From NCBI RefSeq assembly GCF_019704555.1, contig NZ_AP024745.1, forward strand, positions 9,764,001 to 9,828,000: DNA of 64,000 nucleotides, in the 5' to 3' direction. This document shows, piece after piece, positions 16,114 to 25,800 of the stretch (position 1 is its first letter; each line of letters begins with the position of its first letter). A program made the position numbers and the translations under genes. The notes under the pieces are model-generated. The model worked only from the letters and a program-made list of their open reading frames with translations. It did not search any database and was not told where the DNA came from. This DNA comes from Actinoplanes sp. L3-i22. Its GTDB lineage: Bacteria; Actinomycetota; Actinomycetes; Mycobacteriales; Micromonosporaceae.

Positions 16114-17304
16114 TCAGCAGAGTGGGATGCCGTTCTGACAGGCGAGTAGCCGATTCTTGTCATGGTCGGCCGGGGTCTTGCCGTAGGCCATCGTGCCCTT
16201 GGTGTCGATGCTGATGAAGAAGTAGTACGGGAAGTTGTTGGTCGGGCTCATCGCGCCCTTCAGCGCGGCCTTTCCGGGGTTGCCGATCGGGCCGGGCGGC
16301 AGGCCCGGCTTGTCGTGGGTGTTGTACGGATTCTTCGGGTTGTGCAGTTCCGCGTTGGTCAGATGCTCCGACGCCTTGGTGCCCTTGCCGGTGATCCGCA
16401 GCCAGTAGTTGACGGTGCTGTCCAGCCCCAGGCAGTGGCAGTCGAAATTGCCGTAGGCCCGGTTGTAGACGACCCGGGACACCTTCGGCATGTCCACGTC
16501 CTTGAGCGCCTCGGCCTGCGCGATCGACGCGACGATCAGCGCCTGGTACGGCGTGATCCCACCGCGCGTCTTCTGCACCGTGGAGACGAACTCCATCTGC
16601 TCCATCTCGGCGTTGAAGTTCGCGATGATCACCTTGAGCACGCCGGTCGCGTCCGCCTTGGGCGGCAGCTCGTAGGTCGCCGGGAACAGGAAGCCCTCGA
16701 TGTCGGTCTTGTCGGCCTTCTTGCCGTCGCTGCGGGTGAACCAGGAGTCGTCGAGCCCGAGCGCGGCCGGGTCCTTCGCGGCCTTCTCGAAGTCCGCCAC
16801 CGGGATCTTGGTGGCCTCCGACAGTTTCTGGAACGTCTGCTGGTAGGTCAGGCCCTCCGCCAGGGTGACCTTGGTGACCCACCGGCTGGCCGGGTCGAGC
16901 AGCGCGGCGACCGCGTCGCTCGCCTTCATCTCGACCTTGAGTTTGTACCACCCGACCTGGATGTTCTTGCTGCGCGTGTTGTCCTTGGCGGCGCTGACGA
17001 ACGCGTCCACCGAGGCGACGACCTTCTGGTTGTACAGCGTGGTGCCGATGTCGGTGGCCGACTCACCGGTCTTGACCTCGACGATCGCCTCGGCGCCGCC
17101 GGGACCGGGATAGTCGTCGTCGACGAAGAATCCCTTCACCTTGCTGTACGCGAACCAGCCGCCACCGGCCACCAGGCCGAGCAGGACCAGGCTGAGGAAG
17201 AACGCGATGGTGGAGCGGCCGGCCCGAGCCCGATTCCGGGTCCGTGGCTCGCCCTCGGTCGCCTGTTGCTCTTCCTCCAGTACCGAATCCAGGTCGTCGA
17301 GCAT
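16114..17304 (-). CDS. mltG: Endolytic peptidoglycan transglycosylase MltG, copy 1
   Basis: Membrane-anchored lytic transglycosylase that cuts nascent glycan strands and sets their length. 396 residues: a short acidic cytoplasmic head, one membrane helix at about residues 32-54, then LysM-like and YceG catalytic domains. The catalytic region reads VASIAQAEA, with the second glutamate of the usual SIVExE kept and the first replaced by Gln. EGFLFPATY and LDSTVNYWL are family marks. Cysteines in DCHCLGLD and at the extreme C-terminus may pair outside the cell. The ATG at 17304 has GGAGG five bases upstream. It is a tandem paralogue of the next gene. Confidence 0.92.
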   Translation of the reverse strand: MLDDLDSVLEEEQQATEGEPRTRNRARAGRSTIAFFLSLVLLGLVAGGGWFAYSKVKGFFVDDDYPGPGGAEAIVEVKTGESATDIGTTLYNQKVVASVDAFVSAAKDNTRSKNIQVGWYKLKVEMKASDAVAALLDPASRWVTKVTLAEGLTYQQTFQKLSEATKIPVADFEKAAKDPAALGLDDSWFTRSDGKKADKTDIEGFLFPATYELPPKADATGVLKVIIANFNAEMEQMEFVSTVQKTRGGITPYQALIVASIAQAEALKDVDMPKVSRVVYNRAYGNFDCHCLGLDSTVNYWLRITGKGTKASEHLTNAELHNPKNPYNTHDKPGLPPGPIGNPGKAALKGAMSPTNNFPYYFFISIDTKGTMAYGKTPADHDKNRLLACQNGIPLC

Positions 17305-17308
17305 TTCC

Positions 17309-17328
17309 GCCTCCGCTGCGGGTCCAGC
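17309..17328 (-). repeat. Remnant of the ruvX 3' end upstream of mltG copy 1
   Basis: Nineteen of twenty bases here match 18637-18656, the end of ruvX just before mltG copy 2. Read on minus it still encodes LDPQRRR, against the ruvX C-terminus LDAQRRQT. This marks the left border of the segmental duplication that produced two mltG genes, and it also supplies the GCGGAGG ribosome-binding site for copy 1. Confidence 0.75.
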
Positions 17329-17449
17329 ATGTCAAGCCCCCGGCTGGAACTACGTGGCGAAGAGTGCCACGGATCGACCGTCGGCGCTACCTCACACCGG
17401 TGGCCGATAGGTTTTCACCCACCGGCCACCGATCTGGCACACATCGAGG

Positions 17450-18628
17450 TCAGCAGATCGGAATACCGTTCTTGCAGGCCTTCTGAATGTTCGCCTCGTG
17501 CTCGGCGTTGGTCTTGCCGTACGCCATCGCGCCCTTTTGGTCGACTGTCACAAAGAAGTAGTAATCGCTCTTCGGGGCAGTAATGGCACCCTTCAGGGCG
17601 ACCTCGCCGGGGCTGCTGATCGGGCCGATCGCCATGCCCTTGACGTCGTAGTTGTACGGGTTCTTCGGGTCGTGCAACTCGGTCGTGAGCAGCTTCTCCG
17701 ACGACTTCGCGTCCTTGCCGCTGATCCGCAGCCAGTAGTTGACCGTGCTGTCCAGCTGCAGGCAGCTGCACGGGAAGTTGCCGGTGTACGCCCGGTTGTA
17801 GAGCACCCGCGCGACCGGTCCCATGTCCTGCGGGAGCAACGCCTCGACCTGCGCGATCGACGCGGCGACCAGCGCTTCGTACGGCGAGATCTGGAACTTC
17901 GCCGACTGGTTGACGAAGTCCAGCTTCTCCATCTCGGCGTTGAAGTGCTCGATGATGATCTTCAGGACGTCGGCGGCCTTGGCGTCCTTGGGGAACTCGT
18001 AGGTCGCCGGGTAGAGGAAGCCCTCGATGTCGGTGGGGTTGACCTTCTTGCCGTCGCGGCGCTTGAACCAGAGCGCCGGCACCCCGAGCTTCGCCGGGCT
18101 CTTCGCGGCCGTCTTGAAGTCGGCGACCGGGATGCCGGTCGCCTTCGACAGCCGGTCGAAGATCTGCAGCGAGATGATGCCCTCGGGAATGGTGACCTTG
18201 TTGACGTTCTTGTTCTTCAGATCCAGCAGCATGGACAGCGCGTCGGCCGCCTTCATCTCCTTCTTCAGGAGATACGATCCGACCTGGACATCCTTGCTCT
18301 TCGGGTTGTCCTTGGCGGCCTCGACGAACGCCGCGGCGCTCTTCACCACACCGGCTTTGTAGAGGGTGTTGGCGATGTCGGTCGCGGTGTTGCCGGACGC
18401 CACCTCGACGGCGACCTCACCGGTGCCGGGCCCGGCGTAGTCCGCGGCGCTGAAGAAGCCCTTCACCTTGCCGTAACCGACATAGCCGGCACCCGCGAGA
18501 CCGCCGAGCAGCAGAAGGACCAGGGTCAGGGCCATCAAGGTCCGGCCCCCACCCTCCTTCTTGCGGTGTTTCCAGCGGCCTCGATCCTCCGCGCCCTCGA
18601 ACGCCAAATCCAGGTCGTCGTCGCTCAA
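17450..18628 (-). CDS. mltG: Endolytic peptidoglycan transglycosylase MltG, copy 2
   Basis: 392 residues with the same plan as the neighbouring copy: acidic head, one membrane helix near residues 31-52, periplasm-side catalytic domain with AASIAQVEA, EGFLYPATYEF, PCSCLQLDSTVNYWL and a C-terminal NGIPIC. The two copies are clearly homologous over their full length but diverged, so the duplication is not recent. The start is a TTG at 18628, immediately after the ruvX stop, with GCGGAGG nine bases upstream; no better in-frame start is near. Which copy is the ancestral, essential one cannot be told from the sequence. Confidence 0.92.
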   Translation of the reverse strand: MSDDDLDLAFEGAEDRGRWKHRKKEGGGRTLMALTLVLLLLGGLAGAGYVGYGKVKGFFSAADYAGPGTGEVAVEVASGNTATDIANTLYKAGVVKSAAAFVEAAKDNPKSKDVQVGSYLLKKEMKAADALSMLLDLKNKNVNKVTIPEGIISLQIFDRLSKATGIPVADFKTAAKSPAKLGVPALWFKRRDGKKVNPTDIEGFLYPATYEFPKDAKAADVLKIIIEHFNAEMEKLDFVNQSAKFQISPYEALVAASIAQVEALLPQDMGPVARVLYNRAYTGNFPCSCLQLDSTVNYWLRISGKDAKSSEKLLTTELHDPKNPYNYDVKGMAIGPISSPGEVALKGAITAPKSDYYFFVTVDQKGAMAYGKTNAEHEANIQKACKNGIPIC

Positions 18629-19090
18629 TTAAGTCTGCCTCCGCTGCGCGTCCAGCCAGCCCTGCAGGATCTCCACGGCGGCCGCTTGATCCACGACCGC
18701 ACGTTGCCGACGCCCTCGAACGCCCCGCTCGCTCAGCCTACGACTGGCGACGACGGTCGACATCCGCTCGTCGGAGAGCACGATCGGCCGCGGCGCGATA
18801 ACCGCGCCGAGCCGTTGCACGTACGCCCGGACGTGGCCGGCCGCCACGCCCTCCCGCCCGTTGAGCGCGACCGGGAGGCCCACGACGACCTCAACGGCCT
18901 CGAGCTCCTCCGCGAGCCGGGCCAGCTCGGCCATGTCGGCGGGAACCTTGTCCTCGCCGGCCTGCTGATCCCGTGCCACGGTCACGACCGGGCTGGCCAG
19001 GATGCCGTCCGGATCGCACTTGGCGACCCCCACGCGCACCTGTCCGACGTCCACCCCGAGGCGCACCCCCCGAGTGAAGCCGTGCGTCAC
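18629..19090 (-). CDS. ruvX: Putative pre-16S rRNA nuclease / Holliday junction resolvase-like protein
   Basis: YqgF family RNase H-fold protein, linked in other bacteria to 16S rRNA 5' maturation. 153 residues. Conserved acidic motifs are RLGVDVGQVRVGVA at the start, VVGLPVALNG, and SDERMSTV; the last aspartate lies in VDQAAAVEILQ. I chose the GTG at 19090 because GGGGAG lies just upstream; a GTG at 19105 would add five residues. Its stop directly abuts the mltG start. Confidence 0.9.
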   Translation of the reverse strand: MTHGFTRGVRLGVDVGQVRVGVAKCDPDGILASPVVTVARDQQAGEDKVPADMAELARLAEELEAVEVVVGLPVALNGREGVAAGHVRAYVQRLGAVIAPRPIVLSDERMSTVVASRRLSERGVRGRRQRAVVDQAAAVEILQGWLDAQRRQT

Positions 19091-19262
19091 GCTCTCTCCC
19101 CGCACACCAGCAAGCCGCGTCTCCTTTGTCCCCGAACAGGCTCTTTGGCAATCAGCAAACCATTATCGACGTACGCCGATGACAGGTCCCCGATCGCGGG
19201 CAAAGCTTAACCGCTACCGCCCCCGATACAACGGCCCCCTGTGCCACCGCTGGGAATTCTCA

Positions 19263-19301
19263 AGGAAAAGGAAAGGATCCGTCGCACTGGGCGACGGATC
19301 C
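19263..19301 (-). terminator. Rho-independent terminator after alaS
   Basis: Perfect 10-bp stem GGATCCGTCG / CGACGGATCC with a seven-base loop, followed on the minus strand by TTTCCTTTTCCTTG. It begins 16 bases after the alaS stop. This is the clearest intrinsic terminator in the window and separates the alaS unit from ruvX-mltG. Confidence 0.9.
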
Positions 19302-19316
19302 ATTACCAGGCAATTC

Positions 19317-21998
19317 TCAGGGGGCGTCGGTGATCGCCTTCTCGATGGCCACCAGCAGACCCGCCGCCTCGCTCGCCGGGAGCCCGCCGCCCTGCGCCAG
19401 GTCGGCGTTGCCGCCACCCCGGCCGGAGAGCGCACCCTTGACCAGGTCGGCCGCCGACAGGCCGCGACCCTTCGCGGCCGCGTTGATCGCCACGATCAGC
19501 GACGCCTTGCCACCCGAACGGGCGGTCACCGCGACCACCGCCGGGCGGGCCGGGTCGAACTTGCCGCGGATGTCCTGGGCCAGCGTGCGCACGTCGTTGC
19601 CGGCCGCGCCCTCCGGCGCCTCGGTGCCGACGAACGCCACGCCGCGCAGGTCCTTCGCCTGGTCGACCAGCGCGCCCGCGCCGGCCAGCACCATCTGCGC
19701 CCGCAGCTTCTCCAGCTCCTTCTCCGCGTCGCGCAGCGCCGTGACGGTCTGCTCGACCCGGTCGGCGACCTGGTCGCCGGGGACCCGGAACAGGTCGGCC
19801 AGGCGGGACACCAGCAGGTGCTCCTTGGCCAGGAAGCCAAACGCGTCGATGCCGACCAGCGCCTCGACCCGGCGCACGCCGGAGCCGATCGACTGCTCGG
19901 TGAGAATCTTCACCAGGCCGAGCTGGCCGGAGCGCGACACGTGGGTGCCACCGCACAGCTCCCGGGCGTAGTCACCGACCTCGACGACGCGGACCTCGTC
20001 GCCGTACTTCTCGCCGAAGAGCGCCATCGCGCCGAGCCGGCGCGCCTCCTCCTGCGAGGTGGTGAACGCGGTCACCTCGAGGTCGCGCAGCAGCACCTCG
20101 TTGATCTGCTGCTCGACGTCGAAGAGCACCGACGGGTTGACCGCGCCCGGGGTGTGGAAGTCGAACCGCAGCCGGCCCGGCGCGTTCAGCGAGCCCGCCT
20201 GGGTCGCCGACTCGCCGAGGAAGTTCCGCATGGTCTGGTGGACCAGGTGGGTCGCGGTGTGCGAACGCGAGATCGCCTTGCGGCGGGTCACGTCGATCTC
20301 CGCCAGGCCGGACTCGCCCGCGCGCACCTCGCCGCGGATCACCCGGGCCTTGTGCACGATCAGGCCGGGGATCGGCTGCTGCACGTCGACGACCTCGAGC
20401 TGACCGCCGCCCACCTTGATCACGCCGGTGTCGGCCTGCTGGCCGCCGCCCTCCGCGTAGAACGGGGTGGTGTCCAGCACCAGCTCGACGAAGTCACCCT
20501 CGCCGGCCACCTCGATCCGGCCCTGCTCGCCGATCAGCGCGCGGACCCGGGACTCGCGGGTGACCTCCTGGTACCCGGTGAACTCGATCTTGCCGCCGGC
20601 GTCGAGCGCCGACCGGTACGCCGAGAGGTCCGCGTGGCCGGTCTTGCGCGCCTTCGCGTCCGCCTTCGCCCGGTTCCGCTGGTCGGCCATCAGCCGGCGG
20701 AAGCCGTCCTGGTCGACCTGCAGGCCCTGCTCCTGCGCGATCTCCAGGGTCAGGTCGATCGGGAAACCGTACGTGTCGTGCAGCTGGAACGCCTTGTCCC
20801 CGGCGAGCTGCTTGCCGCCGCCCGCCTTGGCCTCGGTGATCGCGGTGTCCAGGATCGTGGTGCCCGCCTTCAGCGTGGAGAGGAACGCGTCCTCCTCCGC
20901 GTAGGCGTACGTCGAGATCCGCCCGAACTCCTCGGCCAGCTCCGGGTACGACGGGGACATGCAGTCCCGCGCGATCGGCAGCAGGATCGGCAGCGCCGGC
21001 TCCTGCCAGCCGAGCAGGCGGATCGCCCGGATCGCCCGGCGCATGATCCGGCGCAGCACGTAGCCCCGGCCGTCGTTCGCCGGCACCACGCCGTCGCCGA
21101 TCAGCATCAGCGCGGTACGCACGTGGTCGGCGATCACCCGCAGGCGGACGTCGTCGGGGTGCGACTCACCCGCGACGTGGCCGGAGTGCGCGCCGTACTT
21201 CTTGCCGGTCAGCTCGGCGGCGCGGGCCAGGATCGGCCGGACCTCGTCGATCTCGTACAGGTTGTCGACGCCCTGCAGGATCGAGGAGATCCGCTCCAGG
21301 CCCATGCCGGTGTCGATGTTCTGCTTGGGGAGAGCGCCGACGATGGTGAAGTCCTCCTTCGACTTCACGTCCTTGATCTCGTACTGCATGAAGACCAGGT
21401 TCCAGTACTCCATGAACCGGTCCTCGTCGACCTCGGGGCCGCCGTCCCTGCCGTACTCCGGGCCACGGTCGTAGAACAGCTCCGAGCACGGACCGGCCGG
21501 CCCGGGGATGCCCATCGACCAGTAGTTGTCCTTCTTGCCGCGGCGCACGATGTGCGCCTCGGGCACGCCGATCTTGCGCCAGAGCGCGAACGCCTCGTCG
21601 TCGTCCAGGTACACCGTCGGCCAGATGCGCGCCGGGTCCAGCCCGAAACCGCCGTCGGCCACCGACTTCGTCGACAGCTCCCAGGCGAGGTTGATCGCGC
21701 CTTCCTTGAAGTAGTCGCCGAACGAGAAGTTGCCGTTCATCTGGAAGAACGTGCCGTGCCGGCTGGTCTTGCCGACCTCGTCGATGTCCGGCGTCCGGAT
21801 GCATTTCTGCACGCTCACCGCGCGGTTGAACGCGGGCGTCTGCTGCCCCAGGAAATACGGGACGAACTGCACCATACCGGCGTTGATGAACAGCAGGTTC
21901 GGGTCGTCGATGGCCGGCAGCGGGGCACTCGGGACCACCGTGTGCCCGTTGGCCTCGAAATGCGCCAGAAAGCGCCGCTTGACTTCCGCCGTCTTCAT
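19317..21998 (-). CDS. alaS: Alanyl-tRNA synthetase
   Basis: Class II synthetase charging tRNA-Ala. 893 residues, full length. The catalytic core begins [15 protein letters not shown] and includes [14 protein letters not shown] and [17 protein letters not shown]. The editing domain has the zinc-site motifs HTATHLVHQ and [13 protein letters not shown], and the C-Ala domain ends in [13 protein letters not shown]. The ATG at 21998 overlaps the preceding gene's stop (ATGA). It closes an operon with the two small genes upstream. Confidence 0.97.
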   Translation of the reverse strand: MKTAEVKRRFLAHFEANGHTVVPSAPLPAIDDPNLLFINAGMVQFVPYFLGQQTPAFNRAVSVQKCIRTPDIDEVGKTSRHGTFFQMNGNFSFGDYFKEGAINLAWELSTKSVADGGFGLDPARIWPTVYLDDDEAFALWRKIGVPEAHIVRRGKKDNYWSMGIPGPAGPCSELFYDRGPEYGRDGGPEVDEDRFMEYWNLVFMQYEIKDVKSKEDFTIVGALPKQNIDTGMGLERISSILQGVDNLYEIDEVRPILARAAELTGKKYGAHSGHVAGESHPDDVRLRVIADHVRTALMLIGDGVVPANDGRGYVLRRIMRRAIRAIRLLGWQEPALPILLPIARDCMSPSYPELAEEFGRISTYAYAEEDAFLSTLKAGTTILDTAITEAKAGGGKQLAGDKAFQLHDTYGFPIDLTLEIAQEQGLQVDQDGFRRLMADQRNRAKADAKARKTGHADLSAYRSALDAGGKIEFTGYQEVTRESRVRALIGEQGRIEVAGEGDFVELVLDTTPFYAEGGGQQADTGVIKVGGGQLEVVDVQQPIPGLIVHKARVIRGEVRAGESGLAEIDVTRRKAISRSHTATHLVHQTMRNFLGESATQAGSLNAPGRLRFDFHTPGAVNPSVLFDVEQQINEVLLRDLEVTAFTTSQEEARRLGAMALFGEKYGDEVRVVEVGDYARELCGGTHVSRSGQLGLVKILTEQSIGSGVRRVEALVGIDAFGFLAKEHLLVSRLADLFRVPGDQVADRVEQTVTALRDAEKELEKLRAQMVLAGAGALVDQAKDLRGVAFVGTEAPEGAAGNDVRTLAQDIRGKFDPARPAVVAVTARSGGKASLIVAINAAAKGRGLSAADLVKGALSGRGGGNADLAQGGGLPASEAAGLLVAIEKAITDAP

Positions 21999-22285
21999 CG
22001 AATTCCCTCCTGCGAACCGGGCTGCTCGTCCTCGCGCAGCTCGGCAAACTTGTCCTCGTACAGGACCCCCTCGGCGAACGCCTCGTGGATCTGTTCCTCC
22101 CGCTCGGCCATGCCGTCGCGGACGTCTTCCACGAAGCTACGCACCGACTCGACGAGCCCGCCAGCGGATTGCGAGAGCGAGGTGGCGATACCGGTGGGGG
22201 TGAACTCCTCGGCCTTCTGCGTGAGCTTGCGCACCACGATGGCGCCGACCGCCAGGCCGACACCCAGCCAGAGCAGGCGTTTCAT
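21995..22285 (-). CDS. Small conserved membrane-anchored protein upstream of alaS
   Basis: 96 residues. One hydrophobic N-terminal helix ([15 protein letters not shown], residues 3-18) is followed by an amphipathic, charged region with heptad-like spacing ([23 protein letters not shown]) and an acidic tail. It resembles the DUF6167-type proteins found next to alaS in actinobacteria; that family name is from memory and unverified. The start at 22285 has GAGGGGA upstream; the longer frame lacks conserved sequence. Function unknown. Overlaps alaS by four bases. Confidence 0.8.
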   Translation of the reverse strand: MKRLLWLGVGLAVGAIVVRKLTQKAEEFTPTGIATSLSQSAGGLVESVRSFVEDVRDGMAEREEQIHEAFAEGVLYEDKFAELREDEQPGSQEGIR

Positions 22286-22310
22286 GACAACGTTCCCCTC
22301 TTCGGGTAGC

Positions 22311-22763
22311 TCAGCGACTGGCCCGGCGGCGGCGCTGCTTGATCTCGGTGCGCACCTCGCGGTCCTCCTCGGCGGCCCGGCGGGCATTCGTGGCCTTGCG
22401 CAGGCCGTACCCGAACGAGGCGACCTTGACCAGCGGGTTGGCCGCGGCCGCGGAGACCACGGTGACCAGGTTGGCGACGTTCGCGGTGATGTTCTGCGCG
22501 TGCTCGGTCATCGTGTCGACCTTGGCCAGCTGCAGGTTCACGCCGTCCAAAGAGACCTGGACCTGGCCGAGCGTGGTGTTCACGTTCTCCACCGTGGTGT
22601 TCACGTTGCCGAGCAACGGACCGGTGCGGTCGACCACCTCGTTGATCCCGCGGGTGGCGGCGTCGATCGTGCGGCCCAGCTTCAGGATCGGGAAGGCGAG
22701 CACGATGACGAGCATCAGGAAGGCGCCCGCCGCGATCAGACCAGCGATTTCTCCGGCGTCCAT
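22311..22763 (-). CDS. DUF948-family membrane protein
   Basis: 150 residues. The N-terminal membrane helix spans about residues 6-28 (IAGLIAAGAFLMLVIVLAF). A long predicted coiled coil follows, with repeated VNTTVENVNTTLGQV, then a basic C-terminus (IKQRRRRASR). This is the general DUF948 plan seen next to alaS in many Gram-positive genomes; function unknown, perhaps a membrane-associated scaffold. It lies 25 bases before the small protein at 21995-22285 and is probably cotranscribed with alaS. Confidence 0.85.
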   Translation of the reverse strand: MDAGEIAGLIAAGAFLMLVIVLAFPILKLGRTIDAATRGINEVVDRTGPLLGNVNTTVENVNTTLGQVQVSLDGVNLQLAKVDTMTEHAQNITANVANLVTVVSAAAANPLVKVASFGYGLRKATNARRAAEEDREVRTEIKQRRRRASR

Positions 22764-22843
22764 ATAGCGCGTCTCCTCTTCGGGTGGTCACGGATTCGGC
22801 GGGGACAACGTGCAGACCCTACCGTCCGTGACCACCGCTCGCT

Positions 22844-25800
22844 TCACGACGCCTGGGGTGTCGGCGCCAAGAGCGGATCGTCCTCGTTCAGCACCGGATC
22901 GGGCGTCTGGCCGACCGGCCCCGGACGGGTGTCGGGCTTCCCGCGCTCGTCGGCGATCCGGCTCCGCACCTTGATGCTGACCGTCGATCCCTCGCACTTG
23001 CCGGTGCCGGTCACCCCCGCCTCGGCCGCGTCCGAACCAGCCGCCGGAACCACGTCCTGCGCCACCTGGTCGACCGCGCAACCGGGCAGCCCGACGGCCA
23101 GGTCCAGAGTGAACTCGTCCCGCGTCCAGCAGGTGTAGGTGCCCTCGTCGGCCTTCACCGGCGACTCCGGGCAGTCCCCGACCTTCCACGGCGCCCAGCC
23201 GGCGTCCGTGAGCGCCTTCGTGTACGCCTCGGTGGTCTCCTTGAACGGCCGCTCGGAATCGGCGGTCCGCTCCCGGAACCGGCACTCCAGGAAGCACCAG
23301 CGGCTGCCGCTGTTCTTGTCGTCCGTCTGCTGCGCGGCCCACGACGGCACGCTCAGCGCGTCGAGCGACGCGAAGACCGGGTCGCTGCTGATCGCCCGCA
23401 GCCCGAAGAACGCCGGCAGCAGCAACAACACGACCGCGGCCAGGGTGGACAGCGTGATCAGCCGCAGGCGGCGCTGCGTCCGCAGCTTCTCGCGAAGACC
23501 ACCCGCGGCCTCCGCTTCGGCCTCGGTCAGCGGCGCGCTCGCGGTCGCATTCCCATTTCGGGGTACGGCGGAAGCCCCGCCCGCGGGTTTCGGGCCGCCC
23601 GCGCCGGATCGGGACACGGCGATCGTGCCGGTTCCGTGGCCGTCGGAGGAGGTCTTGCCGAACGCGTTGCCGTTGCCGGCCCCGAACCCGTTGTCCTTCA
23701 CCCCGCCGAAGCCGTTGTCCTTCACGCCCCCGAAGCCGTTGTCCTTCACAGCTCCCGGCGCGCGGCCGGCGGGGGTGCCGTTCGCGGGTCCGTTGCCTTG
23801 GCCGTTCTCGAAGTCCAGGTCGTTTCCGCCGCCCGGCGCGTTTCCGCCCGGGCCGTTTCCGCCCGGCGCGTTTCCGCCCGGCGCGTTTCCGCGGCCCGGC
23901 ACGGATGCGGTGCCCGGCACCGAGGCCGTTCCCGCGCCCCGGCCGACGACCGCCGCGGATCCGGGCACCGAGGCGGCTCCGGCGCTCCGGACCACACCGT
24001 TCCCCGGTACGGCGGCACGGTTGGTCCCGGGCACGGCGACGGAGGCCGCGCCACGTGGCCCGTTCGCCTCGGGATCGCCCGGCATGGGCACGGCGGCCGC
24101 GCCACGTCCCGGTCCACCGGCGTCCGGTCCGCTACCCGGAACCGAGGCCGCACCGCGACGCGGCGGACCGCTGGGTCCACCGGCCTCGGGGCCGTTCCCG
24201 GGCACCGCCGCGGCGCCCCGGCGCGGAATACCGTTCGGTCCACCGGCCTCCGGGTCGCCCGGTCCGGGCACCGGCACGGAAGCCGCGCCGCGCCCCGGCC
24301 CGCTCGGGCCGCCGGGTCCATTCGGACCACCGGGTCCACCGGGGCCGCTCGGCCCACCAGGGCCACCGGGGCCACCAGGGCCACCGGGTCCGTTCGGGCG
24401 GCCGGGGCCGGCCGGGCGTCCGGGACCGTTCGGACCGTTGGGTCCATTCGGGCCGTTCGGGCCACCGGGGCCGCCCGGGCCATTCGGACCGCCGGGGCCG
24501 TTTCCGGGCACGCGTGCGGAACCGCCCGGTCCGTTCCCGGGTACCCGTGCGGAGCCGCTGCCCGGTCCACCCGGTCCACCCGGTCCACCCGGTCCGGGTA
24601 CCGATGCCGCGCCCGCGACACCGGCCCGCGCCGCACCGGCCACCGGCGCGCCACCGCGAGCCGGCCCGCCACCGCGCGGCCCGGGCGCCGGCGAGACCGG
24701 CCCGCCGTCCATCCCGCGCCGCGGGCCACCGGCACCGGCCGGGAAGCCCTGACTCTGATCCGGCCCACCCGCACCCGCGGGGAAGCCCTGGCTCTGATCC
24801 GGCCCGCGCCGGCCGGGCGGGAAGCCCTGGTCCGGTCCGCGGCCGTCACCCGGGTTCGGCTCCTGCTCGGCCCGCCGGCGACGACCCCGTGAGGTCGGCT
24901 CCGGAGAACCCGTCCCCGCCGGGAAGCCCTGGCTCTGATCGGGACCGCCCGCCCCGGCTCGGAAGCCCTGGCTCTGGTCCGGATGGCCCAGGCCGGCCCG
25001 GAAGCCCTGGCTCTGATCCGGGTGACCCATACCGGCCGGGAAACCCTGGCTCTGATCCGGGTGACCCATACCGGCCGGGAAGCCCTGGCTCTGATCCGGA
25101 TGGCCCATGCCCGCCGGGAAACCCTGGCTGTGCTGCGGGCCACCGGCACCGGCCGGGAAGCTCTGACTCTGGTCGGGATCCGGCCCCCGGCGCGGGCCAC
25201 GCCCCTGGCCACCCTGGCCGCCCGGCCCACCCTGGCCGCCCGGCCCACCCTGGCCGCCCGGCCCACCCTGGCCGCCCGGCCCACCCTGGCCGCGGCGACC
25301 GCCACGACCGGGTTCGCCGGCCGCGTGGGCTGCCTGCTCGGCGCCCGGCCCGCCGGCCAGGTCGGCGAACGACCCGTCGGCCGGGCCACCACGTGCGCCC
25401 TGCGGCTCGCCGCGCCCACGGCGCCCCGGACCCGGCTGACCGGGAACCACCGCACCGGTCTGGCCGCCTTCCAGGGCCCGCCGGTCGGCGGTGAAGCCGT
25501 CCTCGTCCGGCTGCAGCTGGCCGGTGCGCGGGGCGGGCCGCTGAATGACGCCGGAGGTGCTCTCCGCCATCGCGCCGGCGCGCCCGGGCACCGCCGGGGA
25601 ACGCTTCCCCTGACGCCCCGGCACCACCGGCGGCGCCACCGCCGCCGAAGCCCGGATCGGTCGCCCGTCCCCGGGCCCGATCCGCCGTGGCCCGGGAACT
25701 CCCGGCCCACCCGCGCCCTCCGCCACATCCTGCCCCGGAACGCCTTGCACGGGAACGCCCGGTCCAGGCGCGCCCCGCCCAGGACCGCCCTGCCCGGGCA

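Noticed and set aside
19002..23138. Long plus-strand open frame opposite alaS
   Set aside because: Antisense shadow of alaS and its neighbours; low-complexity sequence, no ribosome-binding site, and it crosses the clear alaS terminator.
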